Source: Sphagnum magellanicum (taxonomy: Eukaryota; Streptophyta; Sphagnopsida; Sphagnales; Sphagnaceae). Taken from it: a stretch of 64,000 bases of DNA. The first letter of the stretch is position 1. Every line of letters starts with the position of its first letter. Both the position numbers and the translations under genes were made by a program. This document shows, piece by piece, positions 51,735 to 64,000 of this stretch. Below the pieces are notes generated by a model. It saw only the letters and a program-made list of their open reading frames with translations, was not told the origin of the DNA and searched no databases. The DNA is taken from contig CM038925.1 of NCBI GenBank assembly GCA_021904315.1, forward strand, positions 5,272,501-5,336,500. The letters run 5' to 3'.

Positions 51735-52420
51735 GTGCAAGTGATGAGGTGCATCATTTGCCACAACAACTACTTCCTCTTCTTAAAATTTCACAAAATA
51801 CCTAAAGCACCACCTAGGGTGTCAAGGAAGGGGTTGGGCAATATAACCTTTGTCTTATTGCACCCATCCTTTGCATGCTTGTTTAGCACTTGCATGAAAA
51901 AACATTATCTAAACAAACATGCAAAGGACTTTGCCAAGTTAAAAATTGAATCCAAATCTATTAAAGCTTGTGTGGAAGGAGATAGAAAAAATCTAGAAAA
52001 TGCCATGTAGTGCATCCATCTACAATTATATATTTTTGTGGTCATTGAGGTAACAGGATAAATGACCCTTTTCAACTAAAGTTCATTCAAAGCTTCATCA
52101 TTTACATGAAGGGTATGAAGTGCTTTCCTTTGTCAAATTGCCTTTCTTATGTCAACTATGATTTGTTAAAACCTAAATATTTGATTCACCACTTGCAAAT
52201 AGCTTGTGAATGACCACATCTTGAATTACCTTGCAAAGACCATGGAAATTTATGTTCTATTTGCCCTAGGTAGTTGTGTAATTGTTAACATTTCTTTTGA
52301 TCTATGGATGTTCGAGACAAGGTTTGACACATTTTCTTTAGTTGTTAACATCATTGACAAAGGTTGGGTGTTAAAACATGTAACTATACGTCATAAATTT
52401 AACATGCAACAAATTAATAA
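51735..52420 (+). pseudogene. hAT-superfamily-like transposase relic
   Basis: Two open pieces in one direction. The first (51735-52010) ends with FSTCMKKHYLNKHAKDFAKL and KIESKSIKACVEG. The second (52206-52451) contains ISFDLWM (52290-52310), DTFSLVVNIIDKGW and LKHVT (to 52385). The FDLWM..DTF.LVVN....W..KHVT pattern is the one I know from the central region of BED-finger, hAT-like transposases. The interval between the pieces has stops in all frames, and neither the RNase-H catalytic residues nor the dimerisation domain were found, so this is a fragment. Assignment rests on motif memory, not on a search. Confidence 0.5.
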
Positions 52421-52436
52421 TGAAAATTGTACAAAG

Positions 52437-52605
52437 TTTGTTCATTCATAGGTTCGTACATTTTACACACAAATATCACGCGTTGAAAACATGTTTGACA
52501 CATGGATAAATGTGTTGACAAATGAAATATGAACCTATGAATGAACAAATGTTGCACAAATTTTGCATATTCTTGTAAATATGTGTCAAATGTGTTTTCA
52601 ATGCA
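52437..52605. repeat. two interleaved inverted repeats (A B A' B')
   Basis: TTTGTTCATTCATAGGTTC (52437-52455) has its exact reverse complement at 52531-52549. GTTGAAAACATGTTTGACAC (from 52482) has a near-exact reverse complement ending at about 52603. The arms interleave instead of nesting, so a transcript could form a pseudoknot-like fold or two alternative hairpins. It lies directly after the transposase relic and may be its subterminal region. Confidence 0.65.
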
Positions 52606-52639
52606 TGATATCAGTGCGTGAAACATAAAAATTATGAAT

Positions 52640-55600
52640 GAAAAAATTTAATAAGATTTTCAATACTAAGTCGTGAAATGCTAAGTTTTGATGTAAGGTT
52701 GTTTGAAACATTTAGCAACTTTGGCAAAACTTTTGAAACCCCTCCTTGCTTAATTCTAATTGATAAACAAAGTTATCACATATGTCAAATATGAAGGCAA
52801 TAATTTTAACACCTTAATTGTTGCACTAGTTCATTAATGGTCACCTATGCCCTCTTTTAACATGATACACCTTTTGTAGTTGGTGTTTGGCCATGTTATG
52901 TCCAAAGCATGTTAGTATGCAATAAATGATAAAATTACATGTGGGCATCAAATAAGTCTTGTTTAAAGATGCACATGGAGCTTTGTAGAAAACAATGACA
53001 TAAATTAAATTTTTTAGGAAAGGGAAACATGAATGGGGCAACTCCTAAATTGAGGTGGGCCTACCCACTTCATAGGGAAGTCATTCTTTGCATGTATTTT
53101 AAGAAGCACTTGAAGTAAATAAGTATTTTGTATGGGGATTTTTTTTTTTCATCCACCCTATAATTACTTAAATTTTGTAATATGACAAATTATTTGGTAG
53201 GGTATTTTTAAAATATTTGACAACAATCATCAAATATTTGGCATTTTATATCAACATAAAAATAAAAATATTTTTTAACAAGGTGATATATATTATTAGT
53301 TATATGAAACAAATTCATTTAAAGCTTCAATTTCAAAAGCATTCAAGTTTAAATTTTTTGAAATTTATCAAAAGTCATAATGATTAAACTAATGATGGAA
53401 TCTATGTCTATCGTTATGTTATTGGTAACAACATATTTGAATTTAAAGCGTCTTCTTGATTTTGGAAAATCATTTAAAAGCACCATTATTGTTGTTGTTG
53501 TTAGTTTATTAGATCAAATATACCCCATTTAGTTCCCACCTTTTTCTCATCTTTTATATTTTGCCTATCCACCATGTACCCTCATCTACACTAATAGTTA
53601 TTGATGTTAGTACACCTTTTTGACCCCCCCCCCCCGCCCCTTTGTTTTATTTATTTGTAAAACTATTTTTACAAAAAAAGGTCATGTTACAAGTTTTGGG
53701 CACCCTTGAAAAAAATGCACTTCCACATTTTATCCCAATCTATGAAACATGTATTGAAATTCTTTGTAACAACTAGGTATGCCTTTCAATTGTTAAAATA
53801 TATTGAAAATAAATTAACATGGGTCAACCTATCTTTGCTGAAAAATGAATCATTATGCCAAAACATGACTTTCATTATTACACTCATATCACTACACAAT
53901 CAAATAAAGTCCATTGTTTATACCATTTTGACATAAACAACTATTAAAATGGCATAAACAATAAGTTTGTATTTTTGTAATCAAGGAAATCACATTTTAG
54001 CATAGTGAATTGACATTTAGTTAATTGATTAAAATCAACTTAAATGTGACATTTTCTTTAAACTTCATTGTGGCAAAAATTAGAATTTCATTATCAACCA
54101 AATCTTTTTTTTTGACCCCAAGCACATCATCTCATCAAATATCTCTCTAACTTCATCTTGAGCTACAAGTATGGGGTTTAGCTTGTCATGAAATTGTTCG
54201 CCTATTCTTCTTCTTTTTCAAGGATTTCAATTTTGTTCACCATTCAGCCAAAGTTAGTTCTTACATAACTTCACCATTTCCATCGTCCCCTACAATTAGT
54301 TTTTATAATGGTTTAAAACATATCTTATAAATAAACTCTATTGACCAAGGTTCTATCCACCATTTCTTGTTACTAACTATTTATGAAAAACCCATGTTCT
54401 AACCAATGAACAATCTTTGTGATTGATGAAAGCCCTGTTTTAAAGCTTTAATGACCATCTCATCTACAATAAAAACATTGAAAAATTTAACAAGTGCTAA
54501 CAAACATCAACATATGGCATGGTAGCTAATCATTTCAAATTCAAACATAGGGGGGGAAATGTAAACTTGTTTAGAGAAGCTCCAAGAAAATGATTGAATT
54601 GGGCCTTTTATAGTTTAATCACAACTTGTTGGCACACACAAATGAATGTGTGCACTTGCATTACTAAAACAAAAAATAGTTGCCAATTTTTGTTGTTGTG
54701 AAAACCAATTTTTTTTTTTTGAAAATTTAACTGACAACCTTAAACCATAATTACAACTCAGACCAAGTCCCCTTTCAAAACACTTGAACCCTAATACTTG
54801 ACAACCCCCATGCTTGGAGAAATAAACATTAATTTCAACTAAAGTTTTTGGCAAATAAAAATAATAATCTAGAACCTTTTTCAAAGGTTCCAAAAAAAGG
54901 TTTTAATAAGAGGGAATTGGTTGACCCTAAGGTTCCCTAGAAAAACAAAAAATTGCAGAACATTAGTTATAACCTTTGTGTGTGTGATAATAGTTTGTGT
55001 TTGTGATAATTTCATGCCCATCATTGTGAACCAACCATGAATTGGATAACCTACACCCACACAAAAGAGATTTATGAAAAGATTAAAAAATTTCGAGTGA
55101 TTCATTAGTTTCCTTAAAACAATCAATTTCATTAAAAATGAAATGTCCAAGTGGAATGGGTTTGAATTTTTCTTTTGGGGGAGGGGGTTTTTGAGAATTT
55201 AGGGATTATTCTCATTGATTTGGTTGACAACATTATGAAAAGTGACAAAAAATATCCTTGAGAATCAAGCATGAGGCCAAAAAAATTCACTTTGGTGCAC
55301 ATGTTAACAAATAAATTTGTGTACAAAAGAAATTTTTTGTTAAAACAATGTTAACAATCAATGGAAATACATTTTGATCTAGATCTTGTACATGTGACAT
55401 ATTCCAAGGTCTATTGATTCATGGTGGGATTCATTGGTTTGGCCATAACTTGTTAGATTATGGGGCAATCATTTGTAGGGTCTTATGTTGGAGATGTGAA
55501 CATAATGCAAGTGAAGTTCCTTTATCTAGGTAAGTTATATGATTTGGTTAAAGACTATTCTTGTGAATGTCAATACAAAGCCCCATAACAATAGACTTTT

Positions 55601-56429
55601 AAGTTCCATCTAGTTTACTAGTAGAAGGCTTAACAAATCCAAAATCATCATTTGATTTATTTAAGGCTTAAGCTTATTTATTTATATCTTCCTTTCAATA
55701 TCATGTTTAGAGACAACATGTTGAAGTTGAATGTTCATTACCTATTCTTCTTTTCATGCACCAAAAAAATCTACCATTTCCCTTATTGCTCTAGTACTTC
55801 AAATGCCCATTTTAATTTGGATCTAGTTGGTTTTTGAAATACTTGGAATTGGAAGTTCTTTGATTCTAATTTTTTTTCAAATACATTCAGAACTATCAAT
55901 TATTCCAAAAATCAAAGATCCACCCCCACTCTAGAGTAAACCCAAATTTACACCATCATGATGCTTAAGCCTCATGAAAAATCTAATGCATAGACCATTT
56001 TATTGTTGTCATTGGAGATTGCTTTTGAGGATAAAGCATGCAAGACTAAATAATGATCTCTTTTGTTTGAGTTGGTGTGATGCCCAAAGAAATTGAAAGT
56101 TGGGTCTTGAAAAAAACTATTGAACTCAAAACATCACTAGGGCCTAGTAGCATTGGAGCACATGGTAGGGTCTTCACATTATTTGAAAAGACAATTATGC
56201 TTACATGAACTAATGCATTCCTAATCTCTTCAACGCACATATGGGGCTTATTATTGCATATGTGTTAGCTTGAATAATTCCAAAGTTCCTAGGAAGTTGT
56301 TGATTACTAGCATGACCTCCAATTAATTGAATTTTGTATGCATACAACACTGATCAATTATGGGTTGTTTATCATTTTGGCGAATATGGATTGTTATCGT
56401 TGGTTTATTCTAACACCTTTGTTGTTGTT
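52640..56429. other. AT-rich intergenic, no gene recognised
   Basis: No supported gene. A C/G homopolymer patch lies at 53626-53640. Short open frames on both strands show no domain and no exon chain. Confidence 0.45.
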
Positions 56430-57179
56430 GGGTCCAAACGACATATCATGAGCCAACATGTTTAATTTGCATTTAAGATTATTGTCCTTTTTCCCAAAAA
56501 AGCATGTTTTCTTAAAGAGGAATTCTCCAATGAAATGTTTTGAAATGTTTTATATATTGTATTTATAGTTCCCAATATGTCATGTGTTTTTTTACAATCA
56601 AATTTGGAGAAATAAGAATTTTTGAAAGTGCACAAATTTTGTTCAGATTCTATGTTTCATCTTGAAAATTTGTCATAATTTCAAATCATACCAAAACATG
56701 TTAACATTTTCAAGTTTAATTTTTTATGTTATAAGCTATAATTTTTCTTTAAAAAACATATACATTGCATCACATTTACATGTCAAAAAAGATTCATGAA
56801 TTTTTTTTCAAACCTTAATTTTTTCATAAACGAAAAATTGAAAAAATATGAAAATTTGAGTGTTTTTTAGATGTGTTTAATAGTACCTTATTACTATAAA
56901 AAATTGAAGATGAAATAAATTGTATTATGAAAATTAAAATGCCCTTTATGAAAATAATGTCACTAAATGAAGCTATTAAACAACCTTTATTCAAACCAAA
57001 CTTTGATATTGGAATTTGTTTGATTCATTTTAGATTTCAATATCCATATTATTCAAAAAACACAACTTTCCATGATTCACATGCCATTAAAGTGGCACCA
57101 CATAAACAAATGTAACAAAAATTGCAGAAAAGTTGACCTTTTGACATCAATTCTGGCTTGTTTGGATTCATGTACACCT
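56430..57179. mobile_element. TIR-type element, copy W3 (diverged)
   Basis: The interior aligns with W1 (CATTACACC-like word, TTTACATGT, CATTAAAGTGGCACCACA near 57087). The left end is near 56430 (GGGTCCAAACGACATATCAT) and the right end near 57179 (GGATTCATGTACACCT). The flanking tetramers are TGTT (56426-56429) and TGTC (57180-57183), three of four matching. Limits are therefore likely but not proven. Confidence 0.55.
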
Positions 57180-58288
57180 TGTCGTTGTTTGTTGTAATAC
57201 TAGAAAACCCACGTGTTAGGATGTTTGTCTCCTTGATTAAGTTTCTTCTTCATACTAATGCACACCAATATCAACTTTTGAACATACTAGTCTACTCCTA
57301 GTAGTAAGTATTGTAAAAACTTGCCCAATTTTTTTTAGCATACTTTTTTGTGGTGTCAAGTTGAGCTTATTTGTTTCTTGTTTGTTTGTGGGGCATTTTG
57401 AAAAATGGGAGTTAGCATTTGTTCCCTTTGGTGTCATGGAAAAAAAAGAAAAAAAAGTGAAGCAAGTCTCTATGCTTGATAAAACCCTTGACCCAATATT
57501 ACAGTCAAACCCATTCTCAAATAGGGTGAGTCTTTATAATTCTAATAAAATCCATAGCCACAAGCTTTTACACTACACTAGAAAACACTCATACCAATTT
57601 GGTCTTGGTATTATTGAATCATTTCCAAAATTTTCATACCAATCTATCTTAATATTGGGTCTAGTACTATTTTTTGGCTAATATGAGATGAGTAAATATT
57701 TAGTATTACATGACATTACCTCAAGTCCTTACCAATGTTATGTTGGCTAATTTCGAGTTTGCAATTGGGTTGGGTTTTATCCTAATCTAAGAATTAAACT
57801 AGGTGATTACACCTAGACCTGGCCAAGACTTGCACCCAGTGGGTCTACATAAACATGGACATAGCCATCAAATTGGACCTAGTGGGTCTACATGGACAAA
57901 ACTTGTCATAGAAACAAACCTAACAAGTCTTTAAAAAAAATTTCAAGATTCAAGTCATAGGGTTAGTTAGGGGCTAAAGTCATAAGTTTAGATTTTAGAT
58001 TGTAGTGTTTGGCTAGTTAAATAAGTTTAATTAGTTTTGGGGTCTCTTTAACACCTATAAATTCCATTTGATTAGCTTTGGGGTCTATTTTTGTAGGTTG
58101 TTTCTTAGAAGGGATTAATGGTGGTTTATTAGTTCCATTATTGAACACCAAAAATGGAAATGTCAATTATGCTTTTTAACAAGCTTTGTATACATGTTGC
58201 CACCTTTTGGGCAATTAATTGCCTTGAATCCTACATACTTACCACTTTTCCAAGGAACCATTATTTTTATCTGACCAATTTTGATACA
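57180..58288. other. intergenic; diverged TACCA-rich repeat
   Basis: No gene. CTCATACCAATTTGGTCTTG and TTCATACCAATCTATCTTAA (57588-57650) are diverged relatives of the TACCAGTCTGG block at 42480-43100. GTGGGTCTACAT occurs twice near 57840 and 57885. Confidence 0.4.
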
Positions 58289-58954
58289 ATAAACTCCCTT
58301 TATAATCACACCCTTGGTGACCACCTTTTTTGTGACATTAATGAATTGTGATTTAAATGTGTATAATCACATTCCATATAAACATTTATAAGATTGTGAT
58401 TATAGGAAAAAATAACCTTACAAAATAATTTTTTAATGTTAGATTCAAGGTGCCAATTGTTTAAATTTCTTACATGGGTTATTCTAAATTTTATTTCATG
58501 CATTATTAGATTTTAATAAAGTTGTGATTTTTGCCTATTTTAATGTGATGATTTACATTGAGTATGAATTCCTTAACTATTAACTTCTATATATTGTCAA
58601 CTAGATTTTCTTAATTAACTTGGCAAGTTTGCATTTTTTTGCTTGTTTGCATTAGAAAGTTGTTGTTTTTTCTTTTTTTTTTTAGCTAGATTCATTGTTG
58701 TTAATTTGCGCAACTTAAACATAAAACAACACTAACCAAAAGGAATTAGAATTTACAAAATCCTAACATTTGTTCTGGATTTTCCCCATTATAGTCACAT
58801 TTACAAAGAAAGCTTTACAAATATTTTGTTCTATTAATGAATGTGATAATGACTCTAAAGAATGGTGTTTCTAACTAATACAAATGGTTACCAAAAAGTG
58901 TTTGACACAAACAAAAATGTGACTAAAATGGGTGTGATTGTAAAGGGGGTTTAT
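58289..58954. mobile_element. non-autonomous TIR DNA transposon, 666 bp, TSD TACA
   Basis: The ends are 25-bp inverted repeats with two differences (ATAAACYCCCTTTAYAATCA, then CACCC). TACA flanks both sides (58285-58288 and 58955-58958). The subterminal region repeats TATAATCACA/TGTGATTATA. There is no transposase frame. The 4-bp target duplication is the same length as in the GGGTG-ended elements, but the TIR differs, so it may be a separate family or group. Confidence 0.85.
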
Positions 58955-58969
58955 TACATTAGAATTAGT

Positions 58970-58995
58970 CCTAAACCCTAAACCCTAAACCCTAA
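58970..58995 (-). repeat. interstitial telomere-like (CCCTAAA)n tract
   Basis: Just over three units of CCCTAAA, 12 bp beyond the target duplication of the TIR element at 58289-58954. Plant telomere type in reverse orientation relative to the tract at 11805. Confidence 0.85.
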
Positions 58996-61080
58996 TTAGC
59001 CTAGTTGCTCTTTAAATGCAAGCTTCAATGGTTTTTTTTAAAATCTAAAACTTAAAACTAACCTTGAACCCAAAATTGATGGGTCTTATAAAGCTTAAAA
59101 CAATTGACCCATGAATTTACAATTAAAAAATTGAACCTGACTCCAAAATTGAAAGATTTTTTTCTTAAAAAATATTTTGTAAATCCAAAATCTACGACTT
59201 TTCCATTTAAAAAAAAAATAGAGACATAGACTTTATTATTCTTCTCAAAATCAAGAACTAGCCAACATTGGTCCTTATTAAACAAGTACATTGATACAAG
59301 GCTAGTATTGCATTAGGTCATTTTAGTCCAATACATGATTTATTTTTTCCAAATTCCTCAAGTAGGTGCAAGGATCCCTAACATTAATTAGCATCGAATG
59401 GTGACTACCCTATGAGGTTGTAGCATTTTTACAAAATGGTGTTAGAAGTGGTGACGTGGGAAGTGCTTAGGCCTAGATGTGCTAATTCAAAAAAAAATTC
59501 CCAAAATGGCAAAAAAAATCCTTTTAAATCTTTTCTTTTTTCATTTTGGTTAAAAAAACCTTGGCATGTTGCAAAATTTCAACACAAAGAAAACACTAGG
59601 ACTATAGTAGGAGCCTTGATCACAATGTTCATACCTAATGGAGGTTTATATACAAGACCATTCACCAACTCTATAGTGTCCTTCAATACAATGACATGCA
59701 GAAAAATTGGACATGGCCAAAACGGCTTGTCCAGATTGATGGGATGGTTTTTTTGACACATGTTCAAATGGGATCCTTTTTTACTAGATTCTTTAGTCAA
59801 AATAACTTGTTTTTGTAGTATTGTCCTATTTGTGATGTTGTTGGTGGTCCAAGTTCTACTATGGAGTAGAAGGATCAATTGAAGTCTATATTTGGCCCTA
59901 TGTCATTGGGCAATCTTAATTTGAAATTTACTTTTAGTCATGTGTTTAGTAACTTGCAAATCTACCAAATATAATCAATTACATGGTTGATTCAAGCAAA
60001 TGTGTTTATTCTTTTGCAAATTGCAAATCTACTAATGATTCTGTTTTGGCTACTGGTTCTATTAGTGATTCTACTTCTGCTGGTGTTTCAACATTGCAAG
60101 ATATTGAGAATTTAGTTTGAATAATGTGCTTCTATTGGCATTCATGTCAACTTGTAGATCATTTTTTTTCATGCTTGTTATGGGATTTAACTTCTAAAGT
60201 TGCTTCAACTCCAAAGGCGACAATAGTTGTGGATTTGGTGGAGAGAGTTGGTTGTTACGTTGTAGAGATGTTAGTTCTTTCCAAAAGGATTTTTGCATTT
60301 TTTTGGTTGTGGACTTTAAGGCTTTGATGGACTTGGTACTTTCTTTGATGGACTTGAAATTTAGTTTTAGTTTTGATGGACATGATTTACAATTCAAACT
60401 TTGGAATGCACAAATTGAGTTGCCATGATTTTTTTTCTTGTGTTAATTTTTCACTATCATCAAATTTTGAAATTTTTTGGATAAATGAATTCTCATTGTT
60501 ATCTCTTGAGTTTTGATTGTTTTTTGTTTTGTACTGAGTTGTTTTTGTCTTGTCATATTTTATTTTTGAATTTAGTATGCAAACCTTTAAAGAAAAATAT
60601 GAAAAACAGGACCTTACAAATTTGGTAAGGTATCATTCACCAGTATCGTTCACCATTGACTTTTGTAAGGTTCTATGAGAAATTATGCTTCAAAACCAAC
60701 CAAAATAAACAAAGAAAAATCTCTCCAATACTTCAAGCCTCATGAAAAATTCTGAATTTTGTCATATTATTCGCTGTTTTTGGAACCCTACAGTTGAGGG
60801 CCAGTACACTTAAGGTTTTGAAAACTTGCACATGGAGGAACCTTGGGAACCTCACATGATGGAGCCAATGGACTCAGAGACTGAAGTACCTTTGTGTGGA
60901 GCAGCCTTTTTTTCAAACTGGTGATATATTGCCGCAAAGTGAAATTTAAATTTTTAAGAAAAAGTCATTTTGGAGATTTCCAGTCGCGCAAAAAGTGAGG
61001 AAAAACAATTAAAAATCACCAGATTCATATATGTGGTTTTCATTGTGCAGCCAAACATACGGAAGCGTGAATAAAGATTT
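58996..61080. other. intergenic, no gene recognised
   Basis: No supported gene. TTGATACAAGGCTAGTATTG near 59291 is a diverged relative of the phrase near 42980. A stretch at 59950-60120 reads as a weakly retroelement-like peptide but is too short to call. Confidence 0.4.
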
Positions 61081-61089
61081 GTGCTTCAT

Positions 61090-61160
61090 TTCTGGTTTAT
61101 AGCCAGATTTGGCTAAATCTTCCTAGAGATGATTGTCACTTTTCCTACATCTCGCAATGA
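61090..61160 (+). repeat. dispersed AGCCAAATTTGGCT-core repeat, copy E
   Basis: GGTTTATAGCCAGATTTGGC, TAAATCTTCCTAGAGATGAT and TGTCACTTTTCCTACATC give the best match to the copy at 14159, in the same orientation. The upstream word AAAATCACCAGATTCATA near 61012 is shared as well. Confidence 0.65.
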
Positions 61161-62036
61161 ATGATCACTACTTTAGCTTCAAACAGAAATTCTCCCAAAA
61201 AAACACTAGTGTGGAGGACCCCAAAATGCAATTAGTTATACTTTAAGATTATGCTCTTAATACACTTAGTTCTACTAAAATTTAATGTATTATGTAGAGA
61301 TACCAATGTTGTGCAGTTAATAGAAATGGCACCTTATAATCGAAGGTCCTTTTTGAAATATGTAAACATGGTTCTCAAAAATTTAAGAACTGCTTAAATT
61401 AACCTTCTATAAAATTGCTGGTTATTTCATGAAAATTATCAGTCCTTTGAGGGGCTTGGAAATACCAAAATTGGAGGTTCTTTTGATTCTAATTTTCTTC
61501 AAAAGTCTGGAAATTGGAGGTTGCTACTCTGGGATTTTGTATATATCATGTTTTGAACCAGCATGCTGCATCCAGGATAATCAGCTTCCAGTTTTTAAAA
61601 AAATCTCACCTGGTTTTGGACCAAACTTGGGGTTCTGATGTGTTTTGCTGACTTCATGGAATACTCTTCTGTGTGTGTCTTTTTTGTAATGGGGTTATCT
61701 TGAGACTAAGTTAAGAGGTCAATCATCCCAATAGCATTTGTTTTTGCTTGTAGGGTGTTTTAAATGCGTGGTTCACAAGGGCACTGGGAAGTTCTATGTC
61801 CTCACTATCTAGGCACCACTAGGCTAGCACATTCATTCTTGTAGAACAAAACAAAAGGTGTTGGCACCAGTTGCATGAACTTGGCCCATGAACTTCAGGT
61901 TGGTTTACAATTTTGTGCCTGGGTGTTGGACCAAGCATGGAGCTGTGGAAGAAAAGAAATCAGAATTGAGGGGTTTAAGGTTTAGGGTTAGTGTAGATAG
62001 AGTATTGGGTTATACTTCAGTGCTGCTATGGAATAG

Positions 62037-62521
62037 CAGTGTTGGCCGGTTACCTGCTTGGGTGGGTAAGAATCACCAGTTCTCACTCCCCATTAAGTAG
62101 AACTAGTGAACTAGAACCGTTTCTGGTTTCCAGAACTGGAATCAGAATTCAATTTTTTTTTAATAAAAGAACATGACCCATAAATGGCTTCTATTCATGT
62201 GTCAAACTAGGACTAGAACCAAGATACATGTTTTTGAAATAAACAAGTGACTAGAACTGGGGCTTAGTTTGGAATTAACCAGAAGTTAATTGTTAGTTCA
62301 GGTTCAAGTTAGTAAGAACCAGACCAAAACCCCAGACCAAAACCAGGTCTGATTTTCAGAATCAGAACCTGAATTTGAAATTATTTGGAAGAACTGGACC
62401 TAGAACTGGATGCCCAATACCATTTGTAGCTGGACCCAAAACCAAGACAGTTCTAATTTTTAGTTTTTAGATGTGAAACTAGAGAGGTTCTTTATAAAAG
62501 TAAAGACCCGCCCAACACTTG
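62037..62521. mobile_element. hAT-like non-autonomous element with AGAACC subterminal repeats
   Basis: CAGTGTTGGCCGG on the left and, reverse-complemented, CAAGTGTTGGGCGGG on the right form short imperfect inverted ends. The interior is crowded with AGAACC, GAACTGG, CCAGAAC and GGTTCT words, as in the subterminal regions of several plant hAT elements. The expected 8-bp target duplication is not convincing (TGGAATAG against TATGTAAG), so the ends may be off or decayed. No transposase frame. Confidence 0.45.
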
Positions 62522-64000
62522 TATGTAAGCCCACACATGATGTCAACACGGGCATCAAAGACCCTAGTTTAAGTTCAATTTTGAGAACAAGCTGTGCAAG
62601 ATGAGGCAATATCACCTGTGTAATTATATTAGTCTTGTAGCAACATGAAGTAATATCAAATACATACCCTAAAATACTAAACATGTTCACGATATAAAAC
62701 AGAAATACAAAACATTACATTAAAAATCCCTATAACTGATTAAATAATTGGTAGGATAACTAGTGGTTATCAACCGATTATTTGATAACCTATCTTTATG
62801 TATAATCAATGGGTATTACTCAAAAAATATTCATAACCTAACCAGCACCCAAATGTTTATTAAAAAAAACACCTACCCACAGAATTTTTGAAAAAAAAAT
62901 CAATAGCCAGTCAACAGTAGAGTACATTCCTGCCTCATGAAAACCAAAAATCAGTCTCCTACCCCATTCCAAGACAAAGCTGGTATTTTCAAGACAGTGT
63001 TGTGCGGGGTATTCTCAATTTTATCTCATACGGTTTGTCCAAAGTTCTCACCTTCTCACCAAAATACAGACTCTGCATCCTTACTTGAAAACTTATATTA
63101 AATGGGAAGTTTCCAAATGTTCGATTTTTATTTTTATTTTCTTGTGATGAGCCAATCAAATTGGCTAATTGTCAAAACAAAATGAAACAAAAAAAAACAA
63201 AGAACTTGGGAGGCACCCCATTTTATTAATAAAACTAACTAAATTTAGGGCTTAATGCATATTTACCCTAATTCTTACATATATTCAAGATTATGAATCA
63301 AATGTAATTTCTCAAATCTACATACCCTTTTGTTATGCATTGCATTAGGATATGTTGATTATTTTAAATAAAATAAAATAACCAATATACCCTATCTGTA
63401 CTCAATGGATATATCTTAGTAAAAGATACATTGCACAACACTGGTTCAAAAGTCGACAGACCAACATTGCTACATTTCATACTTCAAACCAAAGTATGAA
63501 ACCGACACATGTGACATTACCACCAAGTAATCAACATTTTGAACCATTAAGTTTCAAACCCAGACAAAACCTCTAGTTTCCATATGGAACTTGAATGGAG
63601 TAAGGCAATGGAGCGTGGTTTTATGCAACTTGATCTGAGAGATTTTGCTGAAAAGGGTTCGCTAGAGAAGCTCCTTTGGTGATGATCAATTAATTTCTCA
63701 CTAATCTTTTTTTCACAATGTCATGATAATACTTACCTTACTATTTATTCAGGATCGTTTTCATTGTAAAATGTTCATGTCTCTTTAATATGCTCAATTA
63801 AGAAATTTCATTCATCGTTGTTCCCACATGTTGTGACAATTCTTCCTTGGATTACATTCAGATTTACAAATTGCTATTATGGAAGTTAATATTTCGAATG
63901 TACCATGTATCATCTTCATCATCATGGTTATGGTAGATCTTTTGCACAAAGATTTTTGATATCTTGGCATGTATCTTGATACATACCACAAGTGATAATA
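62522..64000. other. AT-rich intergenic to window end
   Basis: No gene, RNA gene or clear repeat was recognised. A feature could continue past the window edge. Confidence 0.45.

Noticed and set aside
59950-60120. Peptide resembling a copia gag-pol segment (ANCKSTNDSVLATGSISD)
   Set aside because: Similarity is only a few residues, with no flanking LTR, primer site or second domain. Too weak to call a fossil.

Overview
The window looks like gene-poor intergenic DNA from a large land-plant nuclear genome. The evidence is one intron-containing gene of the plant TAA1/TAR aminotransferase family, two short plant-type (TTTAGGG)n interstitial telomeric tracts, and about 60 kb of visibly AT-rich, CpG-poor sequence full of decayed transposons. 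The protein keeps an alliinase-type EGF domain and carries many homopolymer runs. With the hAT-type relics and low gene density, this fits a fern or another non-flowering vascular plant, but the sequence alone does not settle the lineage.

Layout. 1-2.2 kb: no recognised gene, with two stretches that could be exons of something unrecognised. 2.2-13.9 kb: AT-rich repeats, a 607-bp inverted-repeat DNA element with a clear target duplication (6.1 kb), a copia-type LTR fossil (10.1 kb) and a telomere-like tract (11.8 kb). 13.9-19.9 kb: tRNA-like SINE heads, a perfect 21-bp hairpin, several tandem repeats, and a CpG-rich island at 19.2-19.9 kb. 19.9-35 kb: minisatellite-like arrays, a 165-bp tandem repeat, several copies of 640-800 bp inverted-repeat elements, and a 1-kb degenerate array at 32.1-33.1 kb. 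35-44.6 kb: the host gene, with three copies of a 350-bp repeat around it. 44.6-64 kb: more copies of the same repeat families, one nested insertion, an hAT-like transposase relic (52 kb), a 666-bp inverted-repeat element (58.3 kb), a second telomere-like tract (59.0 kb) and an hAT-like element (62.0 kb).

The only confident host gene is the TAR2-like gene at 37608-41344 (+). It has five coding exons and 665 codons. Canonical splice sites join into an uninterrupted protein that carries the PLP lysine and the family's conserved blocks. It is predicted to convert tryptophan to indole-3-pyruvate, the first step of the main auxin pathway, at a membrane.

The most interesting non-genic result is a set of short non-autonomous DNA transposons. 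Most have inverted ends beginning GGGTG, and they are flanked by 4-bp target duplications (CATA, CCAT, ATTG, TAAT, TTTA). A related-looking element with different ends has TACA. A 4-bp duplication is unusual for plant DNA transposons. One copy has a paralogous empty site in this window and another is nested inside an older repeat. No CRISPR array, rRNA gene, intact tRNA gene or operon was seen.
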